From Candidatus Bathyarchaeota archaeon (GTDB lineage: Archaea; Thermoproteota; Bathyarchaeia; Bathyarchaeales; Bathyarchaeaceae), in contig JAOZIC010000129.1 of the NCBI GenBank assembly GCA_026014605.1, forward strand, positions 23,598 to 42,250: a DNA stretch of 18,653 nt, in the 5' to 3' direction. The notes under the pieces were generated by a model that was given only the letters and a program-made list of their open reading frames with translations, searched no databases and was not told the DNA's origin. Shown here piece by piece: positions 6,098 through 12,950 of the stretch; the first letter of the stretch is position 1; each line of letters starts with the position of its first letter. The translations under genes and the position numbers were made by a program.

Positions 6098-7558
6098 TTA
6101 GTTGTTTTGGTTTTCAAAAAACAGCCGTGTCTCCCCCATGGTTTTGATGTCCAACGCCCTGACCTTGACCATGGCTGGGAAATCGTTTACTGCTTTTCCG
6201 ATAAGCAAACAGTGATGAGGCGGTAGCTCCTGCGCGATAGATTTTACGGTTTCTGAGTCTACTCGTGCGGCTTTGGATACTGTTTCTAGGTCGCGTTCGT
6301 TGGTGAAGTTGAACAAGAAGATGCTGTCTGCTTGGCGGTAGATGTTTTCTTGTATCGTGTCGGGTTGGTTGGTAACAAAGTTTGTGAACAGCCCGAAGTG
6401 GCGCATCCGTGTTACGATGTCTTCCCAGTAGGTTTCCCGCAGGTACAGGTGAGCCTCTTCGGCAAACAAGAACACGGACTTGATTTTCCACTGCCCCAGA
6501 ATCTTCACCAGATTCCCCAGTGTATATTCCAAGACAATTTGGCGGTCAACCGCAGAAATGTCCTTGAGGTTAATTACCAGTGCGCCGCCTGTTTGTTTGG
6601 TTTTTTCGAACAGTTTCTCAAAACTTGTTGCAGAGTCTTCGCTGTCCGTGAAAAACCCAGAGTTAACCAAACTATAGTACCTCGAAAACAAGGCATCCCG
6701 AACATGCATATTGCAGGTGCTTTGTTTGATTGCTTCTCCGAGTTCGTGCATGCTGATTTTTCTTTGTTGACACAACGTTTTCCAGATGTGTTTGAATTCG
6801 CGGGTTGACGTTCCGGGAAGGTCTAATGCGTGAACTAGGATTTTGAGTATAACACTCAAACCCATCTGGGACAAAGAAACCTTGAAGTTGCTTCCGGGCG
6901 TTAACACGTGCACGCGGTCGCTGTATTGGTTTGTGCCACCTTTTGATGATGTGCCCAGTCCAGTGTATTCGCCGTTTAGGTCAAGAACCACAACGGTTGC
7001 CTTGTAGTCTACCAAGCCTAATACGAGCAGTTTTGAAAGGTGAGATTTTCCTGTTCCCTTCTTTCCGGTTATTATGTTCAGTCTGCCGTCCAAGTCGTGG
7101 GCGGTTATGTTTAAGGTTGTGCCGTCTTTGGTTTTGCCGATGTTTATTGGCAACTCTTTGCTGTCGGCGGCGTGGCTTAGCAGTATGTTGATTGGAATTT
7201 TTGTGATTCCAGATTTAGAGCGGGTCGGAAGCCACGAAGAGTTTACATGCGGTTTTTGGTTGAGCATTGTTCCCCTGATTTTGCACAGCAGCATTCGGGC
7301 GTCTTGGATGTGGTTAATGTGGGATGTAACTCCTAGGGGGTCAATGGTTTCTCCGTAAACTTGTTGTTCCATTGTGGAGTCTCGTAGCAGTTCTTCGAGC
7401 AGTCCTGGAACACTGGCAAACTGCACGTCGATTACTTGGGTGATCAGTTTTCGGTTTACGTTGGCGTCTTCCACCAGCAGGTAGTCGCCTTTTTCGATGT
7501 TGTCTGTTGGGTAGCTTAATATTTGGACTGTGTTTCCTTCTTTTTTGTATAATCTCAT
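6098..7558 (-). CDS. herA: HerA-type hexameric DNA translocase/helicase ATPase
   Basis: 486 residues, the usual HerA size. HerA forms a hexameric ring that pumps DNA and, together with the nuclease NurA, resects double-strand breaks for homologous recombination. Domains in order: N-terminal HAS-barrel (about 1-105), the P-loop core with Walker A GKKGTGKS (165-172), a strand VLDLNGEY, Walker B SVFLFAEEAH (E367/E368) and a C-terminal part with the sensor region FVTNQPDTIQENIYRQAD. R384 and R386 after Walker B are candidates for the arginine finger. The ATG overlaps the nurA stop codon by four bases (ATGA), so the two are translationally coupled. No mre11 or rad50 gene is in the window, although these often stand next to herA-nurA. 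Confidence 0.93.
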   Translation of the reverse strand: MRLYKKEGNTVQILSYPTDNIEKGDYLLVEDANVNRKLITQVIDVQFASVPGLLEELLRDSTMEQQVYGETIDPLGVTSHINHIQDARMLLCKIRGTMLNQKPHVNSSWLPTRSKSGITKIPINILLSHAADSKELPINIGKTKDGTTLNITAHDLDGRLNIITGKKGTGKSHLSKLLVLGLVDYKATVVVLDLNGEYTGLGTSSKGGTNQYSDRVHVLTPGSNFKVSLSQMGLSVILKILVHALDLPGTSTREFKHIWKTLCQQRKISMHELGEAIKQSTCNMHVRDALFSRYYSLVNSGFFTDSEDSATSFEKLFEKTKQTGGALVINLKDISAVDRQIVLEYTLGNLVKILGQWKIKSVFLFAEEAHLYLRETYWEDIVTRMRHFGLFTNFVTNQPDTIQENIYRQADSIFLFNFTNERDLETVSKAARVDSETVKSIAQELPPHHCLLIGKAVNDFPAMVKVRALDIKTMGETRLFFENQNN

Positions 7559-8652
7559 TGTGTTGCTTCCGCTCCTTTTCCGAACATTCCAAACAGCATC
7601 CGCCGAACGTTTGGTCGTGTAACCATTCTGAGTCCATACTGTTTAGAGATAAACCGCTGAATCCCAATTACCTCGGTAGCCGTAAACGTGGAGTAAATGT
7701 GAGCCAACCGCAAAGTCTCTGGGTAGCTCTGAACAATCAAATCATTACCCAGAAGGCTTTGAACCGCTTCTACGGCTTGTTCGTGTGACACTTTTTTGTC
7801 GATGTCCAGCCTGAATTGGCAGACTCCGCTGCTTAGTTTTGCGACGTAAACGTTTCCTAGCAACAAAACAGGACCTGAGCATACGGGGTAGTTGTTTACT
7901 TTGATTAAGCAGGGCGGTTTGGCTTTGTTTGCTAGGTCGGTTAGTTTTTGTCCATCAAACCTTAGGGTGGTGTTTTTGGAAAACGCCAAAACTGTGCTGA
8001 GGCGGTTTCGGGCAGTTTCCAGCAGTCTGGACATTTCGTCGGTTGGGCTGTCTGGCATTCCCGCGGTCATGGAGCCGTCCCACAGAATTATCGTGTCGTG
8101 TGCGCTGCATGAGATTCCCAGTTGCAGCCACCGTTCCAGAAGGTTGCCGATTCTTGCTTGGATGTTGTTTATGTTTGGTGTTCTGTGGTTTTCGCCTATT
8201 TCGAAGTGGTTGTTTTGGAACAGTTTGTGGATTTCTGTTTTGTTTTCTTCTGTTATGTGAAACGGGAACGGTCCAAGCCTTTGGTACCTGTATCTGTTTT
8301 TTTCTTTCCAGACTATGGCTCCTCTTATTGCACAGAGCGCTCCTGCTTGTGTTTCTCCGATTCGTATGCTGGACACGTCAACCGCGACAACTGGTTTTAG
8401 GTTTTGGTCTGGTTGTAGTTGTGTGGTTGTTATTGTTGCGGGGTGCTGTATTGTTGTTATTGGTGCTGTGTTTTCAATATAGGCTGTTGTTTGTTGTGTT
8501 GTTTCGGCTGTGTTTGGGTGCATGGTGGTGCTTTGGATGTTTTGCATGGTGTATTGGCTTAGTTCTATGAATGGTTGGGGTAGTTGGAGGTCGTCTGGGG
8601 AGGGTGGTAAGTTATATGTTGGTGTTGTTGTATAGTTATGTTGTTCAATCAA
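7555..8652 (-). CDS. nurA: NurA 5'-3' nuclease with low-complexity N-terminal tail
   Basis: 365 residues. The NurA fold begins near residue 87: VVAVDVSS holds the first catalytic Asp (D92), E173 lies in LLERW, D192 in ILWDGS, and FRLDID with D283 followed by RLAHIY (H318) matches the later acidic and His motifs of the manganese-dependent NurA nucleases. NurA binds the HerA ring and cuts DNA as it is pumped. Residues 1-85 are unusual: almost only Thr, Gln, Pro, Asn, Ile and Ala, with no predicted fold. The start is TTG at 8652; GGTGA 6 bases upstream and an in-frame TGA shortly before it support translation of the tail. Later ATGs (residues 36 and 44) are possible alternatives. First gene of a nurA-herA-nucleotidyltransferase row. 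Confidence 0.9.
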   Translation of the reverse strand: MIEQHNYTTTPTYNLPPSPDDLQLPQPFIELSQYTMQNIQSTTMHPNTAETTQQTTAYIENTAPITTIQHPATITTTQLQPDQNLKPVVAVDVSSIRIGETQAGALCAIRGAIVWKEKNRYRYQRLGPFPFHITEENKTEIHKLFQNNHFEIGENHRTPNINNIQARIGNLLERWLQLGISCSAHDTIILWDGSMTAGMPDSPTDEMSRLLETARNRLSTVLAFSKNTTLRFDGQKLTDLANKAKPPCLIKVNNYPVCSGPVLLLGNVYVAKLSSGVCQFRLDIDKKVSHEQAVEAVQSLLGNDLIVQSYPETLRLAHIYSTFTATEVIGIQRFISKQYGLRMVTRPNVRRMLFGMFGKGAEATQ

Positions 8653-8682
8653 TAAGATTCACCAATATAGAAGTGATTTAAG

Positions 8683-8726
8683 TGGTGCAATATTTAAATG
8701 TTGTGCATGCACATGTTGTGCAATAC
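8683..8726. promoter_or_regulatory. GTGCA repeat cluster with 12-bp palindrome in the nurA / winged-helix promoter
   Basis: The core GTGCA occurs at 8685, 8703 and 8718. ATGTTGTGCA is repeated exactly at 8698-8707 and 8713-8722, and TGTGCATGCACA (8702-8713) is a perfect palindrome between them. GGTGCAATA and TTGTGCAATA flank the group. A TATA-like ATATTTAAAT (8690-8699) lies inside, in the right position for the plus-strand gene at 8748. This arrangement is typical of a multi-site operator; the obvious candidate regulator is the winged-helix protein encoded next door. Confidence 0.6.
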
Positions 8727-8747
8727 AATATACAATAAGGGAACGCT

Positions 8748-9149
8748 ATGACAGACAACACACAACCCCCAATACGCCTCAAAATGAAAGTAGGCAACCT
8801 AGAATTCGAAATAGAATGCCAACAAGACCAACTCGAAGAATCAGTACAACGCATACTCTCAACAGTAACCCAATACGCAAAAGAACCCATGATAATCCCC
8901 GAACGCCCCCTACCCGCACCACGAGCAGAAACATGCAAAGGACTAATCCAAGACCTCTGGCAAGAAGGATACTTCTCAACACCCCACGGCTTAGGTGACG
9001 TCCACAGCGAAATGGCGCGACGAGGCTTCCACTACGACCGAACCGCAGTAGCCCACGCATTGGTAGATTTAATGAAAGAAGGCTTACTCACACGCGAAGG
9101 ACGCCCACGACGCTACCGCTACGCCCAGAAACGTCCACCAAGAACATAA
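8748..9149 (+). CDS. Winged-helix-like basic protein, divergent from nurA
   Basis: 133 residues. Residues 8-45 form a strand pair and helix (IRLKMKVGNLEFEIE, then a glutamate-rich helix), followed by a proline-rich linker (46-60). Residues 61-128 look like a winged-helix domain: three helices around CKGLIQDLWQEGYF, GDVHSEMARRGF and RTAVAHALVDLMKEGLL, then a basic wing TREGRPRRYRYAQKR. I do not recognise a named family beyond archaeal wHTH-type proteins. It could regulate its own gene and nurA through the GTGCA cluster, or accompany the repair machinery on DNA. The coding strand is very rich in A and C. ATG start with AAGGGAA a few bases upstream; the leader is short. Confidence 0.8.
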   Translation: MTDNTQPPIRLKMKVGNLEFEIECQQDQLEESVQRILSTVTQYAKEPMIIPERPLPAPRAETCKGLIQDLWQEGYFSTPHGLGDVHSEMARRGFHYDRTAVAHALVDLMKEGLLTREGRPRRYRYAQKRPPRT

Positions 9150-9166
9150 ATGTATGTTTACTCTGT

Positions 9167-9418
9167 TTAGAGTAATTCTTTTAGTTCTCTCCAGCGGTGC
9201 AAAAATTCTTTGCCACGGTCTGAAGTTATGTATTTTGTTGACGTGTTTTCGATTTCTAAAAGTTCTCTGGATTGCATGTGACCGATATACTGTTGCAGCA
9301 TCTTCCATGACAAGTTCGTGCCGTACATAACATGGGTCTTTGTTTGTGGCTCTGTACACAAATCAAGAATTTCCGCCATAATCTCGACACGATCTCTTTT
9401 ACTGCCCATCGCAATCAC
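9167..9418 (-). CDS. Small winged-helix regulator, HTH_45-like
   Basis: 83 residues, the length of stand-alone archaeal HTH_45 proteins. It begins with SKRDRVEIMAEILDLC, continues with TKTHVMYGTNLSWKMLQQYIGHMQSRELLE (recognition helix region) and ends in a wing and helix, TKYITSDRGKEFLHRWRELKELL; the YxxTxxGxxFL pattern is characteristic of that family. These are DNA-binding regulators of mostly unknown targets. Start: GTG at 9418 has GGTG 5 bases upstream; an ATG three codons later is the alternative. It is convergent with the winged-helix gene on the left, and its upstream region carries a 6-3-6 inverted repeat (9471-9485) behind a TATA-like box. Confidence 0.85.
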   Translation of the reverse strand: MIAMGSKRDRVEIMAEILDLCTEPQTKTHVMYGTNLSWKMLQQYIGHMQSRELLEIENTSTKYITSDRGKEFLHRWRELKELL

Positions 9419-9447
9419 AATAGCACCATTCTTTTGTCATTGAACAG

Positions 9448-9485
9448 TTTTTAATGTATCTGTTTTGTAGATGTGTTGGACACAT
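9448..9485 (-). promoter_or_regulatory. Promoter and 6-3-6 inverted repeat upstream of the HTH_45-like gene
   Basis: On the minus strand a TATA-like ACATTAAAAAC lies at about 9446-9456. Just upstream, ATGTGT (9471-9476) and ACACAT (9480-9485) form perfect arms around TGG. The place suits a regulator binding next to TBP/TFB, possibly the encoded HTH protein itself. The rest of 9486-9603 holds short ATGTT repeats and no gene. Confidence 0.4.
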
Positions 9486-9603
9486 TCTTGATGTTGAACG
9501 AATGGTCTAATGTTACATAATGTTGCTGTGATAAACCAAAAACGGGGGGTATTTACAGTAAAAAAACAATTCAAAAAAGAGAAACTAGGCATACTGGAGC
9601 CAG

Positions 9604-9891
9604 TTACTTGGGTTTCCAGATGCATTTTATGGCTTCTAGTTTGCATGCGCTAACACAGGGGACGTTGCCGTCTTCTGGTTTGCATGGCGAGCAGGTGTAT
9701 CGGATTTTTTTTCTGTGTTCTTCTGTTACTGCGGCTACTGGTTTGTCTTCTAGGTCGATGAACATGTCTTCCATTTGTAGTGCTTGTTGTGGGCAAACTT
9801 TGATGCAGTCTTCGCAACTGTTGCATCTTTCGGCATCTATAACTATGTAGTATTCGCCCGAACCGTCCGTGTAGCCGTAGTATGTTATCAT
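9604..9891 (-). CDS. Ferredoxin with two 4Fe-4S clusters, partner of the BadF/HgdB-type locus
   Basis: 95 residues from the ATG at 9891. Cluster one: C23, C26, C29, C33 (CxxCxxCxxxCP). Cluster two has an unusual spacing: C67-x2-C70-x8-C79-x3-C83, with a further C90. Such ferredoxins hand electrons to the ATP-driven activators of 2-hydroxyacyl-CoA dehydratases and benzoyl-CoA reductases. It is the last gene of the row. An in-frame TTG at 9906 overlaps the stop of the preceding gene as TTGA and would add five residues, but AAGGA stands 7 bases before the ATG, so I prefer the ATG. Confidence 0.85.
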   Translation of the reverse strand: MITYYGYTDGSGEYYIVIDAERCNSCEDCIKVCPQQALQMEDMFIDLEDKPVAAVTEEHRKKIRYTCSPCKPEDGNVPCVSACKLEAIKCIWKPK

Positions 9892-9902
9892 ATTGTTTTC
9901 CT

Positions 9903-10805
9903 TCAACGGTGTTTTTCTTTTTCATACAACGCCTTGGCAAACAAGGCAGCGCCAATTGCACCCGCAGATGCAGGGTCTAACCCAGTAGTTTCTAGGTTTG
10001 GTACTGGTAAACGTTTTACGCCCAAAATGTTTTCCACCCTTTGCACTATGCCGATGTTTTTGGATTGCCCGCCAGTAATTACAAACTCTTTTTCGCAGCC
10101 GACTTTTTCTATAAGCTCGCTCATCCGAATAGCCATTGCTCTGATGTATGATGCTAATACCTTTTCTTTGCTCCAGCCTTTGCGCAAAAGTCCAACGGCT
10201 TCTGTTTTAGCAAAAACTACACACGTGCTGCTGACTGGTTCTGGTTCCTCTGTTACACTCAGGGAAACTTTGCCAACATCTTCTATCGGGATTTTCAGAA
10301 GGTCTGCGATTACTTCCATTCCTCGTCCAGTGCCTGCGGCGCATTTGTCGTTCATCAAAAACGAGACAACTTTTCCTGTGTCGTCGCATCGGATGGCTTT
10401 GACGTCTTGCCCGCCTACGTCCAGTACTGTTCTTACTGAAGGTCCCCAAATATAGTTGGCACCTTTGGCGTGGCACGCAATTTCTGTGATTGCCCTGTTA
10501 GCCATAGGAACGTTAACACGTCCGTAACCCGTTCCGACAATGTAATGAAAATCTTTTAGCGACAAACCAGTATCCTGCATCGCCCAATCCAGTGCCTTCT
10601 TGGCGCTGTCTGAGCTGTTAGAACCAGTTCGCAGAACACTCCACGAGTAAATTTCGCCGTCAATCATAACTACGGCTTTTGAGCCTACCGAACCAACATC
10701 TACACCAGCAGTTATTACGTTTGCTTTTCGCCAATCTTTTCCTGGCATAACGCTGTGGTATTCAAGCCAGCGCCAGAATTCGGTTTTGTCTTTTTCAGAT
10801 TCCAA
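9903..10805 (-). CDS. BadF/BadG/BcrA/BcrD-family activator ATPase, BcrA/BzdQ-like
   Basis: 300 residues of the ASKHA (actin/Hsp70-like) ATPase fold. It uses ATP hydrolysis to fire low-potential electrons into the catalytic partner. Visible: phosphate loop 1 GVDVGSVGSKAVV (34-46), phosphate loop 2 VLDVGGQDVKAI (127-138), adenosine motif VITGGQSKNIG, and the two cysteines that hold the 4Fe-4S cluster at the dimer interface, C155 (NDKCAAGTG) and C195 (SSTCVVFAK). An N-terminal extension of about 28 residues precedes the fold. Start is TTG at 10805 with AGGAGG 9 bases upstream, inside the end of the previous gene; only three bases separate the two genes. Confidence 0.9.
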   Translation of the reverse strand: MESEKDKTEFWRWLEYHSVMPGKDWRKANVITAGVDVGSVGSKAVVMIDGEIYSWSVLRTGSNSSDSAKKALDWAMQDTGLSLKDFHYIVGTGYGRVNVPMANRAITEIACHAKGANYIWGPSVRTVLDVGGQDVKAIRCDDTGKVVSFLMNDKCAAGTGRGMEVIADLLKIPIEDVGKVSLSVTEEPEPVSSTCVVFAKTEAVGLLRKGWSKEKVLASYIRAMAIRMSELIEKVGCEKEFVITGGQSKNIGIVQRVENILGVKRLPVPNLETTGLDPASAGAIGAALFAKALYEKEKHR

Positions 10806-10808
10806 AGT

Positions 10809-11591
10809 TTATTGCCTCCTTTTCGCCCGCCTAGCAGCAACTAGGCCAGCTCCAACTGCGCCAGCAAATATCGGGTTTTCGGGGATTAGAATCTCTGTTC
10901 CGAGTCGCCGTTTAAGGGCAGCAACAAATCCAACGTCTTTGGCTACTCCGCCGACCAACGCAAGGTCAGGAGTTACGCCAAGCCTGCGAACCATCGAGGT
11001 AACCCTTTCTGCCATGGCGTCAAATATGGCTCGGGCAATTTCGCTTTTGGGCTCTTCGCGGTGGATTAAGGAAACTACGTCGGATTCTGCAAAAATTACG
11101 CAGCTTGCATTAATTGTGCTTGCCCTTTCTGCTTTCAACGACAGCGGACCCATTTCCTCTAGGTCTACTTCGAGGGCTCGTGCCATTGCTTCGATGAATG
11201 TGCCTGCGCCTGCTGCGCATCGGGCGTTTACGACGAAATCTTGCATTATGCCGTATTCGTCACATTTTACTGCTCGGGCGTCTTCTGCGCCAACGTCGAT
11301 TACTGTTCTTACGGATGGGAAAAAGTATGCGCCTGCTTTGGCGTCTGCTCCCATCATGCTTATGTTGCTGTCCGCAAACGTTGCCATGTCTACACCTGCG
11401 CCTGTGGCAGTGATGTGGGCTACGTCTTCGCGGGACAGTTTGGCTGCTTCTAGTGCTTCGTTTAAGGTTTGTTGGGCAACTGCTGCGGGTTCAAAACCCG
11501 AAAAGTTTTGTGCAGTTGCAATGACTTGTTTGTCTTTTATTATGGCCACTTTTACTCTTTGAGTGCCCATATCTATTCCTGCGGAAATCAT
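10809..11591 (-). CDS. BadF/BadG/BcrA/BcrD-family activator ATPase, BcrD/BzdP-like
   Basis: 260 residues, a second, clearly different copy of the same ATPase fold without N-terminal extension. GIDMGTQRVKVAI is phosphate loop 1, VIDVGAEDARAV phosphate loop 2 and LVGGVAKDVG the adenosine motif. The cluster cysteines are C125 (NARCAAGAG) and C164 (NASCVIFAE). Two distinct activators normally mean a heterodimer, as in BcrA/BcrD or BzdP/BzdQ of class I benzoyl-CoA reductases, whereas dehydratases and double-cubane proteins use a homodimer. ATG start with AGGAAA upstream, 12 bases after the catalytic-subunit gene. Confidence 0.9.
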   Translation of the reverse strand: MISAGIDMGTQRVKVAIIKDKQVIATAQNFSGFEPAAVAQQTLNEALEAAKLSREDVAHITATGAGVDMATFADSNISMMGADAKAGAYFFPSVRTVIDVGAEDARAVKCDEYGIMQDFVVNARCAAGAGTFIEAMARALEVDLEEMGPLSLKAERASTINASCVIFAESDVVSLIHREEPKSEIARAIFDAMAERVTSMVRRLGVTPDLALVGGVAKDVGFVAALKRRLGTEILIPENPIFAGAVGAGLVAARRAKRRQ

Positions 11592-11603
11592 TTTGCTGTT
11601 TCC

Positions 11604-12938
11604 TTATATGTCGATTCGTGCTTCCAACATTTCTAGGAAAGCTTCAATTCTTGTTTTCATTTGTCCCACGTCTTCGCGGGTGTATTCTGTGTCAAGGTAG
11701 TATACTGGTATGTTCATGCGGTCTAATACACGTTTTATTCTTGCGTATTCCATTGCGTAAAGGATGCAGCCTCGGACAACGTAGTAGATTACGCCGTCAA
11801 CTTTGTATTCTTTTATTCTGTCCATAATCCAGTTAACTCGGTCTTCGTTTCCGTTATCAGACGTGAAACATGGACAAGTACACGCCATTAAATAACGTTC
11901 AGTTACTGCGTTGAGCATGTCGCTCATGGTCCACTCGTCTACGCCGACTGGGTCGTAGAGAATCCTGTCACCCGAGCATTGCTCGTCAACAGCCAACAAC
12001 CCCTTAGGATTGGCTTCTTCAATTAGGTTTGGAACCTTCCAGCTGTCAGGCCAAATCATCGGAGTTCCAGTAATCATTACACGTGGCGTGTCTGGGTATG
12101 TTGCGTAGTCCTTTTCTTCTACACGTTTCTCTAACACATCACAGAGTTCGTCAGTTTTTTGTGTCCAACGTTCTATATCGTCCCAAAGGCTTGTTTGGTT
12201 CACAAGCATGGCGTCCCTGCCAGTGATTACTGGTGGACCTTTTCGTATCTCTTGCAGTCTACGGAAAGCCTTGGTTGCTTTTTGCAGTTTTTCTATTGCT
12301 TCTTTGAGGTTTTCTCTGGTAATTTTTGTTCCAGTTAGTTCCTCAATTTTTTGTTTTATTACCATCATCTCTTCTTTCCACAACTGCAACGCATGTGCGT
12401 CGTCTTTTACTCGTGGAGGGCTCATGCGCCATATTGTTTTGTAGTCTGCTAGAATTTCGCTCAGTTTTGTTCTGCCGTCACATGTTAGGGGCGTTATTAC
12501 TGCGTCGCTTAGTTCAAGGAATGGTGAGAGGTGAACCATTTTGGCTCCAACTGTTGAGCGGATTACTGGACAGACTTCTACGGGCATGATTCTGTCGCCG
12601 AGTTTTGCTGAGTCATACCATCCTGACCCAACTCTGACTGGGATTGCTCCTGCCGCTATGATTAGTTCAATTGGTGCAAACATGCAGGTGTATCCAATGA
12701 CTTTTTTGCCTGCTTGTTTTTGTTCGCTTATTTCTTGTTGGCGTTTGCCAAAAAGGTTTGAAATTTCGTCAAAGTACTCCATTTCTTTTGGTCGGTTAGG
12801 CCACGATTTTTTCATTCGGTCGATGTTGTCTTTTATCACTTTAAGTGACGATTCTGTGAACTGTTTTCGTAGGTCTTCGATTTCGGTTTTGGACATGTCC
12901 GGGATATACTTTGTTCCAACTTCTATCTCGCTTGCCAT
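11604..12938 (-). CDS. HgdB/BcrC/YjiM-type Fe-S subunit, probably double-cubane-cluster protein
   Basis: 444 residues of the 2-hydroxyacyl-CoA dehydratase / benzoyl-CoA reductase family. Cysteines fall in the spots seen in E. coli YjiM and the double-cubane-cluster protein group: C85 (GYTCMFAP), C123 (EVCPVIR), C153 (LTCDGRTK), C321 (DEQCSGD), C353/C355/C357 (ACTCPCF) and C391 (VRGCILYA). Ordinary dehydratase subunits need only three cysteines per cluster. In such proteins a double [4Fe-4S] cluster, reduced by an ATP-driven activator, attacks a difficult small substrate. Only one catalytic subunit is encoded here, so a homodimer is expected. ATG with AAGGTGA upstream. The gene follows a 23-codon ORF by 12 bases. 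Substrate unknown; a bzd-type reductase subunit is the alternative. Confidence 0.85.
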   Translation of the reverse strand: MASEIEVGTKYIPDMSKTEIEDLRKQFTESSLKVIKDNIDRMKKSWPNRPKEMEYFDEISNLFGKRQQEISEQKQAGKKVIGYTCMFAPIELIIAAGAIPVRVGSGWYDSAKLGDRIMPVEVCPVIRSTVGAKMVHLSPFLELSDAVITPLTCDGRTKLSEILADYKTIWRMSPPRVKDDAHALQLWKEEMMVIKQKIEELTGTKITRENLKEAIEKLQKATKAFRRLQEIRKGPPVITGRDAMLVNQTSLWDDIERWTQKTDELCDVLEKRVEEKDYATYPDTPRVMITGTPMIWPDSWKVPNLIEEANPKGLLAVDEQCSGDRILYDPVGVDEWTMSDMLNAVTERYLMACTCPCFTSDNGNEDRVNWIMDRIKEYKVDGVIYYVVRGCILYAMEYARIKRVLDRMNIPVYYLDTEYTREDVGQMKTRIEAFLEMLEARIDI

Positions 12939-12950
12939 ACGTTCACCTTC

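Noticed and set aside
8043..8570. Plus-strand frame of 175 codons opposite nurA
   Set aside because: Its Leu/Cys/Phe-rich translation is the mirror of the A+C-rich nurA coding strand; no start signal or recognised domain.
6098..8652. HerA-nuclease antiphage defence module
   Set aside because: HerA and NurA have the ordinary archaeal repair pattern and order; no Sir2, DUF4297 or other defence effector and no mobile-element signs are nearby.
8685..8722. Start of a CRISPR array
   Set aside because: The repeats are only 5-10 bases with 5-13-base gaps, within a promoter; no spacers of array size.
9784..11562. Long plus-strand frames of 223 and 258 codons (9784-10455, 10786-11562)
   Set aside because: They lie opposite the two ATPase genes, which have clear family motifs; the plus-strand translations are Ser/Thr/Ala-rich and show no domain.
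9903..12938. Complete class I benzoyl-CoA reductase operon
   Set aside because: Both activators and a ferredoxin are present, but only one of the two catalytic subunits is, and its cysteine pattern fits the YjiM/double-cubane group better.
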